A stretch of 64,000 nucleotides of DNA from Nitrospira sp. (GTDB lineage: Bacteria; Nitrospirota; Nitrospiria; Nitrospirales; Nitrospiraceae): the NCBI GenBank assembly GCA_022226935.1, contig CP092081.1, positions 3,274,737 through 3,338,736 on the forward strand. The letters run 5' to 3'. A program made the translations under genes and the position numbers. Positions 1-9,351 of the stretch are shown in pieces. Every line of letters begins with the position of its first letter. The first letter of the stretch is position 1. The notes beneath the pieces were generated by a model, which saw nothing but the letters and a program-made list of their open reading frames with translations, searched no databases and was not told the DNA's origin.

Positions 1-9
1 GAGGATTCG

Positions 10-3000
10 ATGAGATCGAGCGGACGCTATTGGAGCCTGCTGCTTCTCGGGGGATGCGTACTTCTGGGGTCGGCCTGTGTGGGAATACACCCTGTTCCGA
101 CGGTTCCCAATGTGTGCAAAGAACGCACGATTAAGGCCGAGGTCGTCGCGTTGGAGCAAGCAATCGTCCTGAATCGTTATGGGGCGTTCAACCCCTCGGG
201 CATGTTGTTCGCGCTGAAACACGATGTGGTGTTTCACGATGGCACTCCCCTAAACGATGCCAACATGAAAGAAGCGCCCGGCAATGTGAGGCTGCGCGAG
301 GATAAGCGGCCCAGACCCCTCGTTTTGCGCGTGAACGAGGGCGATTGTCTGGAAGTACGGTTTCATAATCTCCTGATGCCGGCGGTGCCGGATGAGCGTG
401 TGCAAGGTCCCGAGCAGTATGGGGGAAAAGTGCCGGCTCACATGGAGGACCCGAGCGGTGTGCAATACGGCTCTACAGGCCCAACCGGCAGGAACCTTGT
501 GAAGGCCTCCGCCATCAGTAATGATTGGCCGCACACGCGTGTGGCGTCGTTTCACGTCAATGGTTTGGAATACGTTCCCATGACCGTGGCCGACTGTCCT
601 GTCTCCACACTGGACCGTCAGTGGGTCTGTGGAATGGATGGGGATAACGTCGGATTGAATCGAGGCCTCGTCAATACCGGAGGGAATCCAGCCATAGAGT
701 CGATACGTTTGCAGCTTGAGCAGCAGGGCACGCTTGTGAAGCCCGGGCAGAGCGCCATGTACCGCTATAAGGCTTTTCGAGAAGGGACATATTTCGCCTA
801 TTCGACCGGTGCGACAGTCGGTGGAGAAGGGGACGGCGGGCAACTCGGGATGGGCTTGTTCGGAGCGGTGAATGTTCAGCCGAAGGGGGCAAAATGGTAC
901 CGGTCGCAGGTCAGCTACCGTGATCTCCAAGAAGCGACCGTCCCGCAACCTGGGTCGGAACGTCATCCCTACCGCGTTCTCGATTATGAGAAGCGCTACG
1001 GATCAGGGGCGCATATGAACCGCCCCGTTCTCGCCATATTGGATGGCAACGAAATTGTCCATTCTGATTTAAATGCGGTGGTGGTGCTCGATAACCGGGC
1101 GGGGGACGGGTCCGCGACTGACGGCCACGACACAACCTCACCGGCGAAACACTGCCGCGACTACGTGGATGGTACTTCCTGCGGGAAATCTTACCGCGAG
1201 TTCACCGTGATCATGCACGACGAAGTGAAAGCGATGCAAGCCTTTCCGGAACTCGAAGACGAAGGCAATCCGTTGCACTACGTGAAAGACGGCATGGGCA
1301 TCAATTATGGGGTCGCTGGCCTGGGTGCCATGGTCATGGCGAGAAATCGCCGAGTCGGGCCCGTAAAAGATTGTCCGGAATGTCGAGCCGAAGAGTTCTT
1401 TTTGAGTTCCTGGGCGAACGGAGATCCAGCGTTGATTTTGAAATGGGATAAGGACAATCCTACACGCCCCGTCGGGGCGTTATATCCGGACGATCCTTCG
1501 AACGTCCATCATTCTTATCTCAACGATCCTGTCCGGTTCCGGAACATCCATGCAGGGCCGAAAGAAACACACGTTTTTCATCTGCATGCCCATCAATGGG
1601 TCATGGATCCCAGCGACCCCGGTTCCACGTATCTCGACTCACAGACCATTTCTCCGGGTGCCACTTTCAGTTATGAGGTCGAGTTCGGCGGTTCCGGGAA
1701 TAAAAATCGTTCTCCCGGCGACTCAATTTTTCACTGTCATTTGTATCCACATTTTGCCCAAGGCATGTGGGAACTGTGGCGAGTGCATGACGTCTTCGAA
1801 GATGGAACGCCCGGCCTTTCTCGTGCAACCGATGGGCGTCTGGGGCGCAACTATCCGGATGCCGAGGTAAAAGACGGGGTTGAGAGTCCTGCGCTGGTTC
1901 CTTTGCCTGGCACCGCGCTTCCGCCCATGCCGAGCAAGGTGTTTGAGGGGTATCCATTTTATGTCGCGGGGGAACCGGGCCATCGTCCGCCGCAGCCTCC
2001 GCTGGATATGGATATTGACGGGGGGCTTCCGCGGCATGTGTTGGCGAATGGGGAGAACACGACAAAACCGGCGCGCACGCCTACGCATGCGATCAATGAG
2101 GATGTCGTGGAGGAGGCGTTGCATAAAGGCGGGCTTGTCGCTCGGCTGAATGCCGCGAAAGTCTACAAGCAGAATCCCAATGCCCTTCTCGCGTTGGCTG
2201 AACAATGGGAATCGTTAGGCGCACTGAGGCTGCTCGACAAGGAGGGGGACGAGAGGGAGCGAACGGCCATGGCCTTCCATGAGGGGGAGCTGAAGGTGCC
2301 AGGACTTCACAAGGCCTCTTCCTCCGGCGCGCCTGGTTCCTCGACGAGGTGGGAACAGGAATCTGTCGGCTATGTCACGGATTGGGCCCTATCGAATACC
2401 GGTGGAGGCGCGCCTTCCGGCGATGCCGTATTCTACGTAAACGGGCGTAAGCGCATGCCCGGGGCGCCGTTCGCGGATCCCTGCCCGGCCCGCGCGCCAC
2501 AGCGGCAGTATAAGGCCGGCGTGATTCAAACTGAACTCACGGTGAATCGCCACGGCTGGTTCGACCCGCAGGCGCGCATCCTGGCCCTCGAGCAGGATAT
2601 CAAAGATATCATCGATCCCGATACTCGGACCCATTTGCCGGAACCCTTGTTCGTTCGTGCCAACTCCGGAGACTGCATCACGTTCATGCATTCCAATTTT
2701 CTGCCGAACGCGATGGGGCTGGATGACTTCCAAATTTACACCCCGACCGACACGGTCGGACAACACATCCATCTCGTCAAGTTCGATGTGACCTCATCCG
2801 ACGGGTCCGGGAATGGTTGGAACTATGAAGACGGCACGTTTGCGCCCGAAGAAATACGTGAACGGATCCTGGCCTACAATCGAGCCCAGAAGCAGGCGGG
2901 GAAGCCTGCGAGTGAGTTTCTGGCGTTTCAGACCCATCCCCTGTTTAAGCCAGAGTGCGGGCAGGATTCCAACTGTAAGGCATTACAGGAGCGGGGGACA

Positions 3001-6000
3001 TGCCCAGAGTGGACGACGAGCCGCTCGGAGATGGAGCGGCGCGTGCCGAAATTGACGGGGGCGACCTCCGCCGAGACCGCTGAGATTGTGAGTAAGCTGG
3101 CGGACCTAAAAAAAGAGCTGAGAACGATCAATGAAGAACACCCCTTCTGTGCCGCGCAACGCACTGTGCAGCGATGGTATGCCGACCCGATTCTCGACCC
3201 TAAAACAAAAAAAGATTACACCCTCCGCACCGTATTCACGCACGACCATTTCGGTCCGAGCACCCATCAACAGCATGGGCTCTATGCAGCCCTCGTGGTC
3301 GAGCCGGCCAATTCAGTCTGGTTGCCGCTGGATAGGAACACGCTGACCAAAGAAGACTCGTCGGATCCCCCCAAAATACTCGGAGGGGCCGATCTGTTTC
3401 CCCCTCCATCAACCAATGACCCAGCCACTGAGCTGAGAACGCCGCTTGTCCTGAGAGAGGATGGAGGTCCAACCGCTACCCGGGCAAACATCGTCGCGCC
3501 GAAATGCATCGGCCGAAAAGACTCCAATCCCCTCATGCCTGAAGGAAACGACTGTGCCGGAGCGCACCAGCTGTCTCACGATACGAAGCGTGAGTTCGCG
3601 ATCGCATTTGCCGATTTCGCCATTCTCTACAACACGGCCCTCGAGCCCATCAATCCTGAAGAGCGAGATCTCTCGGCCTTGCGGTTCGGTCATCGCCAGG
3701 TGGCCATCAACCTGCCCAAGCCGTTGGCCATATCATCGGAAGACCCCGGCACACAGCTGATCAACTATCGGAATGAGCCGATACCGCTGCGGATCACCGA
3801 TCGTACCGCCACCCCCGAGCTCGGTGGATTCAGCTATCAGCAGAAGCCCTGCGCTCTCGGCGACTTACGTTGCACAGGAGACATGGCCAACGTCTTCAGT
3901 ACGCTGGCGCATGCGGAGCGTGATCGGAAGCTGGCGATCCTCCCCGATAACGCCACTGTGTCGCCGAGGACGAAGGAAGTGCTTTCAGGTGTTCGTGCCG
4001 ATCAACACGGCTACGCCGACGCCGGAGGTGACGAGACCATGGCCGATCGTTTGCCTGATGCAATGGCCAAGATTGAAGATTGGAGAAAAAACTTTATTTG
4101 CGGGCTCTACCCGACCAAACAAGAGGGCAACGACACGTTGCCTGAAATACGCCACCGATGCCACATCAAAAACCACGAACCGTGGCGTGTCATGGGTGAT
4201 CCGGCGACACCGATTCTACCGGCGTACGAAGGCGACCCCGTCCAGATCCGATTGATCCAGGGCGCGCAGGAAGCGCAGCACGTATTCACCATGAACGGCG
4301 TGAAGTGGCTACGCGAGCCAGGCGTGACGAGTTCCGGATATGTGAATGCACAACCATTGGGGATCTCGGAGCACTTTGAGTTCGACATTAAAGTGAGTCC
4401 GGTGGATGCGAGTCGGACCGACTACCTATATTTCGGCTCATCCGTCGATCAACTCTGGGACGGCATGTGGGGCATCATGCGTGCCTTTGGAACACCCAGG
4501 AATGGAGCGCCTGACGAGGGACACCTCGCCTCTCTGCCGGGTCAAGCGCCGCCGCTCCTTCCGAATGAAACAGTGAAAGGGGCGCAGGTGTGCGACATCG
4601 TGCCTGAGGCGGAGCGGTTGAAGTTCGACATCAGCGCGGTCCGCGTATGCCAGCTTGTCGGGGGGTGTGACCGTATAGATGAACTGGGGCATGCCGGCAT
4701 TCCTTACAATCAACGATTGGGCATCGCTGACCCGAATGCCGTGATGTTTGTGCGGAATAATCGACTGCCCGGCGGGGGTGAGCCTACGCAGTTCAGTCGA
4801 GAAACGAACGAGCAGGTATTGCAACGCCTGAGATCGGAATTTCGCGGAGGCCGCCGGCGGGTCGAGCCGTTGGTGCTGCGCGCGCCGGCCGGGGCTTGTA
4901 TGGAAGTCCAGGTCCGGAATCACTTGCCTCTAATCTTTCCGGATGGCCCTGCTCTGGAGCAGAGCAACGGGGAGTCGATGACCGGTCATTTTTCCGATAA
5001 CTTCATGTCGATGACGGTGGACGGCTTTAACTACAATCAAGTGCGAATGTCGTCGACTGTAGGGCTATCTGCGCCCTTGGTTGCGCAGTTTGTCCGGACG
5101 GCCGACGGGACACACGTCGGCAGAAACAGTGCGCCTGCACAGAGCGATTCGATTGCCGAGGGGCAAGGTGGCTTGACTCCTCCCTGCGCTGCAGGCCCGG
5201 CGGAAAATCCCTTTCAGTGCAAGCCCGTGCCGTTTTATTGGTACGCAGGCGACTATCAATTGCGGCATCAGGACGGCAACGCGGAAGGGATCGGGAACCA
5301 AGTATCGGTTCCGATCGAGTTTGGGGCGATTCCTCTGCGCAGTTTCGGAGATGTGATCAAGCAGCCCGCGCACGGGGCCATCGGCGCTCTCATTATCGGA
5401 CCTCAAGGGAGTACGGTCTGCCAATCGGAGGACTCTCGTGAACAAAGCGCGGATGCCGGGACGGATGTCAGCGCCACCATCTGCAAGGCCGACGGGACGC
5501 GCTACCGTGATTTTGTTCTGGTCCTTCAAGATGCCGTAGACGCGAAGCAAGCGGGCTGGCCCATTCCCAATCTCAAGGGGGCCGAAGAGCCGGACGACTA
5601 TGGTGTGAAAGCGGTCAATTACCGGACCGAACCGATCTGGGGGCGACGCGGCGGCGATCCTTCGATCGAGTTCGAAGAGCGAAATGAATTCGATTACGCG
5701 CATGTGCTGAGCTCCAAAGCGGATGCCTCCGATCCCACCCGTTGCCAAGCCGGGATTCGACCGCTCCTGGAATTGCACCAGCGAGGGTATGAGGCGTGCG
5801 ATCCGGAAACGCCGATCTTCGTCGCGAAGGCAGGAAGCGAGGTCCGCTTGCGAATCGTGCATCCCGGAGGGCACACGCGTCAGCAAGCGATTACGCTGCA
5901 TGGTCACCACTGGAATCCGTTCCCCTGGAAACCAGGCTCCTCGGAGATGTATGCCGATAGCAACGCATCGCTCGCGGAGAGTTGGCTGGTCCAGGGAAGT

Positions 6001-6162
6001 TATAACGGGGTGGGCCCAATGATGGCAGCGAACCTGCTGGTGAAAGCCGGCGGTTCATCCGCGAGCCCGGGAGACTATTTATTCCGAAGCCAAGCCAGTT
6101 TTGTGTATGACGGCGGCATCTGGGGATTGATGCGAGTGCTTGGGCCGGATGCACATCAATAG
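10..6162 (+). CDS. Giant MofA/MnxG-like multicopper oxidase, exported
   Basis: A 2050-residue protein built from several cupredoxin-like domains, likely oxidising a substrate outside the cytoplasm and passing electrons through copper centres. The N-terminus is a signal peptide (hydrophobic residues 10-22) with cysteines at 16 and 23; LGGC ending at C16 resembles a lipobox, so it may be a lipoprotein. Copper motifs visible are HLHAHQW (H524, H526, H528), HCHLYPH followed by GM (H575, C576, H577, H581, M586), HIH (H919, H921), HDH (H1078, H1080) and HQQHG (H1086, H1089). A late HGHHW (H1964-H1967) and a weak HVFTMNG region suggest further degenerate domains. The HxHxH and HCH motifs precede the two HxH motifs, the reverse of ordinary laccases. 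Size and the motif neighbourhoods around residues 919 and 1078 resemble the manganese oxidases MofA and MnxG; substrate is inferred only. GAGG precedes the ATG. First gene of a packed operon with SCO and cytochrome c genes. Confidence 0.85.
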   Translation: MRSSGRYWSLLLLGGCVLLGSACVGIHPVPTVPNVCKERTIKAEVVALEQAIVLNRYGAFNPSGMLFALKHDVVFHDGTPLNDANMKEAPGNVRLREDKRPRPLVLRVNEGDCLEVRFHNLLMPAVPDERVQGPEQYGGKVPAHMEDPSGVQYGSTGPTGRNLVKASAISNDWPHTRVASFHVNGLEYVPMTVADCPVSTLDRQWVCGMDGDNVGLNRGLVNTGGNPAIESIRLQLEQQGTLVKPGQSAMYRYKAFREGTYFAYSTGATVGGEGDGGQLGMGLFGAVNVQPKGAKWYRSQVSYRDLQEATVPQPGSERHPYRVLDYEKRYGSGAHMNRPVLAILDGNEIVHSDLNAVVVLDNRAGDGSATDGHDTTSPAKHCRDYVDGTSCGKSYREFTVIMHDEVKAMQAFPELEDEGNPLHYVKDGMGINYGVAGLGAMVMARNRRVGPVKDCPECRAEEFFLSSWANGDPALILKWDKDNPTRPVGALYPDDPSNVHHSYLNDPVRFRNIHAGPKETHVFHLHAHQWVMDPSDPGSTYLDSQTISPGATFSYEVEFGGSGNKNRSPGDSIFHCHLYPHFAQGMWELWRVHDVFEDGTPGLSRATDGRLGRNYPDAEVKDGVESPALVPLPGTALPPMPSKVFEGYPFYVAGEPGHRPPQPPLDMDIDGGLPRHVLANGENTTKPARTPTHAINEDVVEEALHKGGLVARLNAAKVYKQNPNALLALAEQWESLGALRLLDKEGDERERTAMAFHEGELKVPGLHKASSSGAPGSSTRWEQESVGYVTDWALSNTGGGAPSGDAVFYVNGRKRMPGAPFADPCPARAPQRQYKAGVIQTELTVNRHGWFDPQARILALEQDIKDIIDPDTRTHLPEPLFVRANSGDCITFMHSNFLPNAMGLDDFQIYTPTDTVGQHIHLVKFDVTSSDGSGNGWNYEDGTFAPEEIRERILAYNRAQKQAGKPASEFLAFQTHPLFKPECGQDSNCKALQERGTCPEWTTSRSEMERRVPKLTGATSAETAEIVSKLADLKKELRTINEEHPFCAAQRTVQRWYADPILDPKTKKDYTLRTVFTHDHFGPSTHQQHGLYAALVVEPANSVWLPLDRNTLTKEDSSDPPKILGGADLFPPPSTNDPATELRTPLVLREDGGPTATRANIVAPKCIGRKDSNPLMPEGNDCAGAHQLSHDTKREFAIAFADFAILYNTALEPINPEERDLSALRFGHRQVAINLPKPLAISSEDPGTQLINYRNEPIPLRITDRTATPELGGFSYQQKPCALGDLRCTGDMANVFSTLAHAERDRKLAILPDNATVSPRTKEVLSGVRADQHGYADAGGDETMADRLPDAMAKIEDWRKNFICGLYPTKQEGNDTLPEIRHRCHIKNHEPWRVMGDPATPILPAYEGDPVQIRLIQGAQEAQHVFTMNGVKWLREPGVTSSGYVNAQPLGISEHFEFDIKVSPVDASRTDYLYFGSSVDQLWDGMWGIMRAFGTPRNGAPDEGHLASLPGQAPPLLPNETVKGAQVCDIVPEAERLKFDISAVRVCQLVGGCDRIDELGHAGIPYNQRLGIADPNAVMFVRNNRLPGGGEPTQFSRETNEQVLQRLRSEFRGGRRRVEPLVLRAPAGACMEVQVRNHLPLIFPDGPALEQSNGESMTGHFSDNFMSMTVDGFNYNQVRMSSTVGLSAPLVAQFVRTADGTHVGRNSAPAQSDSIAEGQGGLTPPCAAGPAENPFQCKPVPFYWYAGDYQLRHQDGNAEGIGNQVSVPIEFGAIPLRSFGDVIKQPAHGAIGALIIGPQGSTVCQSEDSREQSADAGTDVSATICKADGTRYRDFVLVLQDAVDAKQAGWPIPNLKGAEEPDDYGVKAVNYRTEPIWGRRGGDPSIEFEERNEFDYAHVLSSKADASDPTRCQAGIRPLLELHQRGYEACDPETPIFVAKAGSEVRLRIVHPGGHTRQQAITLHGHHWNPFPWKPGSSEMYADSNASLAESWLVQGSYNGVGPMMAANLLVKAGGSSASPGDYLFRSQASFVYDGGIWGLMRVLGPDAHQ

Positions 6163-6204
6163 GGGTCCAGCGGGACCACCCAACACGAACGAAGGAGCGG
6201 CTCC

Positions 6205-6813
6205 ATGGGCGACCCTGAAGCAATGAGCAGTAAACAGGATATTGAGCATCTTTCGGGATGCCAAGTGTTGAAGTGGTTCGATCATCCTCTATCTCCCGGA
6301 CGGCCTCTGCCGTCGGGGATGCCTCTTGAGGAATGGGACGGCACCAATATTTACAGCCTCAAGGGGCAAAGCATCGGCATTGATTTGGCGGACATCAAAG
6401 CGAAAGTGTATCGCTGCTCCAGAAACGATTTCGATGCCAGTTTCAGCGAGGGGAGCAGTGTCTTGAATTTTGAGGCGGACCCGCTCGTGAATCTCGTGCA
6501 TCTGCGATTCAATCCTCCTGTCCAAGCGGTTGGCACGCATGTGGCGGGGGCGAAGCGAGATGGTCGCGAGTATAAAGTCTCGTTCATGCTCTTGCTCGCC
6601 GACGGCTCGAAGTCGACGCCTTTTGCAGTCTCTCAAAAGGGAACATTCAGCTCAAATCGGGATACGGCTCCTTTTGTAGGGGCGAAAGCGGATACGGCGA
6701 ATCCGATTGTTGAGATGTATTGCGATATTTATCCGACAGGCAACCGGGACGAAGATACGGAGGCCGATGTCGCGATCGGGGATCTCTATTTCGTGTCGAG
6801 TCTGCAAGGGTGA
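6205..6813 (+). CDS. Conserved-looking hypothetical protein in the multicopper oxidase operon
   Basis: 202 residues, not recognised. The ATG follows GAAGGAG with about 8 bases of spacing; a second ATG at 6223 is possible. No signal peptide or membrane segment is evident, unlike all its neighbours. The sequence alternates short hydrophobic stretches with polar turns (for example VSFMLLLADG, VEMYCDIYPTG, IGDLYFVSS), which suggests a beta-sandwich fold. It lies 42 bases after the multicopper oxidase and 5 bases before the propeller gene, so it is almost certainly cotranscribed with them. It could be an accessory or assembly factor, but nothing in the sequence gives a reaction. Confidence 0.7.
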   Translation: MGDPEAMSSKQDIEHLSGCQVLKWFDHPLSPGRPLPSGMPLEEWDGTNIYSLKGQSIGIDLADIKAKVYRCSRNDFDASFSEGSSVLNFEADPLVNLVHLRFNPPVQAVGTHVAGAKRDGREYKVSFMLLLADGSKSTPFAVSQKGTFSSNRDTAPFVGAKADTANPIVEMYCDIYPTGNRDEDTEADVAIGDLYFVSSLQG

Positions 6814-6818
6814 CGCCC

Positions 6819-8774
6819 ATGGATGCCAGTCTCACGCGCCTCAGCGCCATCGTTATTATCCTGGTATGCCTGTTCGATACGGTGGGAGCAGAAGAAGCCG
6901 CTATCGTTCAGAAGCAGCAACATGGCGGCGTCGCCGTCGAGTTTCAGTTCGAGCCGCAACAGCCGCCGGCCTCATCGCCGAAGAATCCTGTTGGGCCCCC
7001 GCAAGGGATTGCAAGCTTTCGTTTCACCGATTCGGTAAGCGGTCGCGCGTATGAAGGCCTTCGCCCCGCTGCCTGGATGGTTGCGCGGCGCTCGCAGCAG
7101 GTGGCCGATGAGCTGTCCTGCGAAGAGAAGGCTCGACAATTCGCCAGTGGCTCATTGGGCTCGCGGGCCGATATCGATCTGAATGCCTATCGTCTTGTGA
7201 CGATCAATCAGGACAATACCGTCGCATTTATCAATCCTTTCGTGAGTCTGCAGAACAGCAAGCTGGAGTCGATCGTTCAGTTGCCGAGTCGGGGATATGA
7301 TTGGGCGCTCGTCCCTGCGTCGCATCGCCTTCTGGTGAGTTTGCGAGAGGCGGATATGGTGGCCGTGATCGATACGGATTTGCGTCGTCTCATGGGGGTC
7401 ATTTCGTTTGAAACCGGCAGTCGGCCGACTCGGCTGGTGCCTGATCCGGACGGCCGTCGCCTGTGGGTTGGGTTGGACGGCCGAGACGAAGTGGCCGTTG
7501 TCGATCCGACTGCGAGCGTCGAACTGGCGCGGGTTCCCGTGGGGCGAGGGCTTCACACATTCGCCGTCGCGGATGACCTGGCCTGGATATTCGTGACAAA
7601 CACAGAGGACGATACCGTGAGCGTGCTCGATCGGCGGCGACAGGCGAAGATTGCCGATGTTCACGTCGGAAAGACCCCGGTGGCCATGGCGTGGAGCGCT
7701 ATGGCCAAACGATTGCTGGTGGCAGGGCTCAATGGAAACACCCTCGATATCGTCGATCCAGAACGAGGACAGGTTGTGGCACAGGTGCCGCTCGCCCAGG
7801 GCATCGTTGCTCTCGGGTTGTTCGATCAAGGCCGGTACGCGTTCGCCGTGAATCAGCTGCAGAGCCGAGTGACGTTGCTCGATCTTGCGTCGGCGACCGT
7901 CAAAGGGAGTATTGCGGTGGCAACGAAGCCGGACCATATCGCCTTTACGCGAGAGTTTGCCTATGTGCGAGGACAGGGAACTGCCAATATCAGCGTCATT
8001 AATCTTGGAGAAGCCCGCCAGGGACGATTGCAGGCCGTCGCTGTTCCGATCGGACAGTCTCCGCCACAAGATGCGCCGGAGAGTATCAATATCGCCGGGA
8101 TCATGGCTGCTGCGCCGGAAGGCGATGGCCTCTATGTGGCGAACGGGCCGGATCGGATCCTCTATCGATATGTGGAAGGATTGATGGTCCCCGCGGGGAG
8201 TTTCAGTAATTACCGCCGAATGGCGCGCGGCCTTCTGGTGCTCGATACCAGTTTGTTCGAGCAGCGGCCTGGCCTATTTGCGGCGCCCGCCTCGTTCCCC
8301 TTCGGCGGGGAGTACGATGTCATCGTGAAAAGTGTGCGGCCGGCAGTGACGGCATGTTTTGCCGTCACCGTCGCCGGTCCACTCCGACGTCCTCATACCG
8401 CCGGCGTTGCCAAAACAGTGTCTGTGACGTTGGAGCGCGTGACGTCTCCGAATCATGGCTCCGATCGGTCGGTCCATCTACGGTTGAGCGATCGCAACGG
8501 CCAGCCGGTAGATGGCGTCCGTGATGGAGTACTGCTGGCGCTTCAATTGCAGAGTCGGTGGCAGCGGCGTGTCCCCATTCATGACCGTGGAGCAGGGCAG
8601 TATGAGGCCCACCTGATCTTTCCAGAGTCCGGGGAGGTGGAGTTGCTCGTCGCGATCCCATCGCAGGGGGTGGAGTTTACCGCAGGACATCTCGGCCAAG
8701 TCAGCGCGTCTTCGAACATTTCAGCCGTGGAAATCAAGGGGGAGAACAAAGGAGTCCCGCATGCGGAGCGTTAG
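6819..8774 (+). CDS. Exported YVTN-type beta-propeller protein
   Basis: About 651 residues from the ATG at 6819; the frame is open upstream to 6720 but that part overlaps the previous gene, and a signal peptide (hydrophobic stretch SAIVIILVCLF) begins only at this ATG. The middle of the protein repeats the pattern of YVTN/cytochrome d1-like propeller blades, for example MVAVIDTDLRRLMGVISF, EVAVVDPTASVELARVPVG, TVSVLDRRRQAKIADVHVG and TLDIVDPERGQVVAQVPL. The C-terminal third looks like an immunoglobulin-like or other beta-rich module. Such propellers act in the periplasm as interaction platforms or redox-enzyme partners. The stop overlaps the start of the SCO gene by 14 bases, which implies translational coupling. 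No CxxCH motif is present, so it is not a cytochrome itself. Confidence 0.8.
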   Translation: MDASLTRLSAIVIILVCLFDTVGAEEAAIVQKQQHGGVAVEFQFEPQQPPASSPKNPVGPPQGIASFRFTDSVSGRAYEGLRPAAWMVARRSQQVADELSCEEKARQFASGSLGSRADIDLNAYRLVTINQDNTVAFINPFVSLQNSKLESIVQLPSRGYDWALVPASHRLLVSLREADMVAVIDTDLRRLMGVISFETGSRPTRLVPDPDGRRLWVGLDGRDEVAVVDPTASVELARVPVGRGLHTFAVADDLAWIFVTNTEDDTVSVLDRRRQAKIADVHVGKTPVAMAWSAMAKRLLVAGLNGNTLDIVDPERGQVVAQVPLAQGIVALGLFDQGRYAFAVNQLQSRVTLLDLASATVKGSIAVATKPDHIAFTREFAYVRGQGTANISVINLGEARQGRLQAVAVPIGQSPPQDAPESINIAGIMAAAPEGDGLYVANGPDRILYRYVEGLMVPAGSFSNYRRMARGLLVLDTSLFEQRPGLFAAPASFPFGGEYDVIVKSVRPAVTACFAVTVAGPLRRPHTAGVAKTVSVTLERVTSPNHGSDRSVHLRLSDRNGQPVDGVRDGVLLALQLQSRWQRRVPIHDRGAGQYEAHLIFPESGEVELLVAIPSQGVEFTAGHLGQVSASSNISAVEIKGENKGVPHAER

Positions 8775-9351
8775 TCCTCGACGCCTTCCTGTTTGGTTGC
8801 CTTTCATGCTGTGCGCGGGGTTGAATAGCGCCGCACCGGCGCTGGCAACTTCTTGGATTGATCCTCCTCTCGTGCCCGATGTCGTGGTTCAAGATCAAGA
8901 TGGGCGGTCCCTCAATTTCTACCGGGATCTCCTCCAGGGGCGTACCGTCCTCATCAATTTCATCTTTACGGGATGCCGGTCAGTGTGTCCCACTCAAACA
9001 GCCATCTTGCGCGATGTGAAGCAGCGCTGGACCGATCTGCCGGCCGGGCAGAGCGCTGTGCTGCTTATTTCTATTACGGTCGATCCCAAACATGACGGCC
9101 CGCAACAATTGCGAGACTATGCTCGGCGTTTCGACATCGATCCCGGGATGCCTCAAGGCTGGGTGTTCGTGACCGGTGAGACGCGTGAAATCAACACGTT
9201 GCTGTCCTCTTTCAGTAGCCGTGCCGCGCAGCCTGCCGACCATTCGAATGTCGTGTGGGTCGGCAATGAACCGCGCCGGCGCTGGTCTCGCGCCGCAGCG
9301 TTGAACACTCCACCGCAGATCGCTCAACTGCTTCGGGAGATTCTGCAATGA
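8761..9351 (+). CDS. SCO1/SenC-type copper chaperone
   Basis: 196 residues with an N-terminal signal sequence and a thioredoxin-like fold. The copper-binding pair is seen in FTGCRSVCPTQT (C72 and C76), and the third ligand expected in SCO proteins is the histidine of DHSNVVW (H161). SCO proteins load copper into extracytoplasmic enzymes, classically the CuA site of cytochrome oxidase. Here no oxidase subunit is nearby, whereas a giant multicopper oxidase is the first gene of the same operon, so delivery of copper to that enzyme is the likely job. AAAGGAG lies just before the ATG. The start overlaps the propeller gene and the stop overlaps the next gene by 4 bases. Confidence 0.88.
   Translation: MRSVSPRRLPVWLPFMLCAGLNSAAPALATSWIDPPLVPDVVVQDQDGRSLNFYRDLLQGRTVLINFIFTGCRSVCPTQTAILRDVKQRWTDLPAGQSAVLLISITVDPKHDGPQQLRDYARRFDIDPGMPQGWVFVTGETREINTLLSSFSSRAAQPADHSNVVWVGNEPRRRWSRAAALNTPPQIAQLLREILQ

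Noticed and set aside
5065-5910. A 281-codon frame antisense to the multicopper oxidase
   Set aside because: No start context or recognisable motif, and it lies wholly within the oxidase reading frame.
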